Below are positions 63,735 through 64,000 of a DNA stretch of 64,000 bases, piece after piece. This DNA comes from Heligmosomoides polygyrus polygyrus (taxonomy: Eukaryota; Nematoda; Chromadorea; Rhabditida; Heligmosomidae), in assembly GCA_947396885.1 (NCBI GenBank), contig OX377206.1:47165631-47229630 (forward strand), written 5' to 3'. Positions within the stretch are counted from its first letter, which is position 1, and each line of letters starts with the position of its first letter. The notes under the pieces were generated by a model. It ran no database searches. It was given only the letters and a program-made list of their open reading frames with translations, and had not been told where the DNA came from. The position numbers and the translations under genes are program-made.

Positions 63735-64000
63735 GACGACTTCTGCTGTACCTACTCTGAATCCCTATGCATGTTTGACGACGTCTGCGACGCGTCTTCT
63801 GAATCCTGATGCAGGTTTGGCGACGACTGCTGCACGTCTCTTAAATCCCAATGTTCGCTGGACGACGTATTCGGCACATATTTGAATCACGACACATGTT
63901 TGATAACGTCTTCGACACGTCTTCTGAATCCCGATGCAGGTTTGGCGACGACTGCAGCAGGGTTCTTGATTCCCAGTGTTTGCTGGACGACGAATTCGGC
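63735..64000. repeat. Left part of a cut HOR at the window end
   Basis: A6 (63,735-63,776), B1, C1, A2 (63,861-63,901), B2, C4 (63,944-63,985) and the first 15 bases of another A2. The array clearly continues beyond the window. Confidence 0.9.

Larger units (their letters stand above)
1..64000. repeat. Satellite array of 42-bp monomers filling the window
   Basis: Every stretch read is a variant of one 42-bp monomer in the same orientation. Monomers sort into class A (core attcggcacatattctgaa), class B (core gcgacgcgtcttctgaatcc) and class C (core gcacgtctcttaaatccc or relatives) in the order A-B-C. Between 286 and 63,734 the seam-to-seam lengths fit 42 x N minus the number of 41-bp monomers, giving about 1,516 monomers. 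There is no inverted segment, no unique insertion and no microsatellite, telomere or transposon interruption. Hand counts on representative monomers give about 50 percent GC. The array continues past both ends. An assignment to centromeric or pericentromeric heterochromatin is inference from the architecture only. The family itself is not recognised. Confidence 0.97.

Noticed and set aside
1..64000. CRISPR array
   Set aside because: There is no division into constant repeats and unique spacers. The complete 42-bp unit is repeated, unit types recur hundreds of times and no cas gene is present.
1..64000. Telomeric or microsatellite repeats
   Set aside because: No run of TTAGGG-like, dinucleotide or simple trinucleotide repeats was seen. 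The frequent gacgac is part of the 42-bp unit.
1..64000. Ribosomal DNA spacer sub-repeats
   Set aside because: 64 kb without any rRNA gene or promoter-like unique part is too long for a typical intergenic spacer.
1..64000. Transposable element or insertion junctions
   Set aside because: No terminal inverted repeats, long terminal repeats, poly-A tails, target-site duplications or transposase-like frames were found. All junctions are between satellite monomers.
1..64000. Whole array as a collapsed or artificially expanded assembly
   Set aside because: Not excluded for individual near-identical duplications. However, consistent class order, lineage zones and independent hybrid monomers are hard to produce by assembly error, so the array itself is accepted as real.

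Overview
The whole 64,000-base window is one uninterrupted tandem-repeat (satellite) array. I found no gene, RNA gene, mobile element, unique island or array edge. The repeats run off both ends: position 1 falls inside one monomer and position 64,000 inside another. The window therefore gives little direct evidence of the organism. A head-to-tail array this long, with nested higher-order repeats and no coding sequence, is what eukaryotic heterochromatin (centromeric, pericentromeric or subtelomeric satellite) usually looks like. That assignment is an inference. I do not recognise the repeat family and name no species.

There are four nested levels. (1) The basic monomer is 42 bp. (2) Monomers fall into three classes, A, B and C, which follow one another as A-B-C and give a 126-bp trimer. 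(3) Trimers are grouped into higher-order units (HORs). The units are delimited by a characteristic seam, where a C5 monomer (ending ttcgtttgatg) is followed by an A6 monomer (starting gacgacttctg). I located 91 seams between 286 and 63,735. (4) Groups of HORs are themselves duplicated in blocks of about 0.9 to 6 kb.

The lengths obey simple arithmetic. Every HOR length I measured is 42 x N minus a small number, and wherever I counted the one-base-short (41-bp) monomers that number matched: 126 (3 monomers), 251 (6), 501 (12), 545 (13), 670 (16), 796 (19), 922 (22), 1,047 (25), 1,215 (29), up to 3,390 (81). From 286 to 63,734 this gives about 1,516 monomers, about 223 of them one base short. 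Most short ones are type A2, whose deletion turns ttctgaa into tttgaa. Units whose N is not a multiple of three usually contain an A3-A4 doublet, two A monomers in a row.

Layout. 1-5,811: two copies of a 2,889-bp super-unit. 5,812-13,178: rich in simple 251-bp hexamers, with A6 almost uniformly of the gccgcacc type. 13,179-36,827: a mosaic of 4.9-kb and 6-kb duplications that introduces the C4 type (ttgattcccagtg). 36,828-53,948: 1,047-, 1,424-, 1,548- and 1,672-bp tandem duplications. 53,949-64,000: long HORs rich in C4, built from a 1,172-bp sub-unit amplified in tandem, with A6 mostly gctgtacc.

There are many open frames on both strands because 42 is divisible by three and several frames of the monomer lack stops. 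The 41-bp monomers and HOR lengths that are not multiples of three break every frame, so I call no coding sequence.
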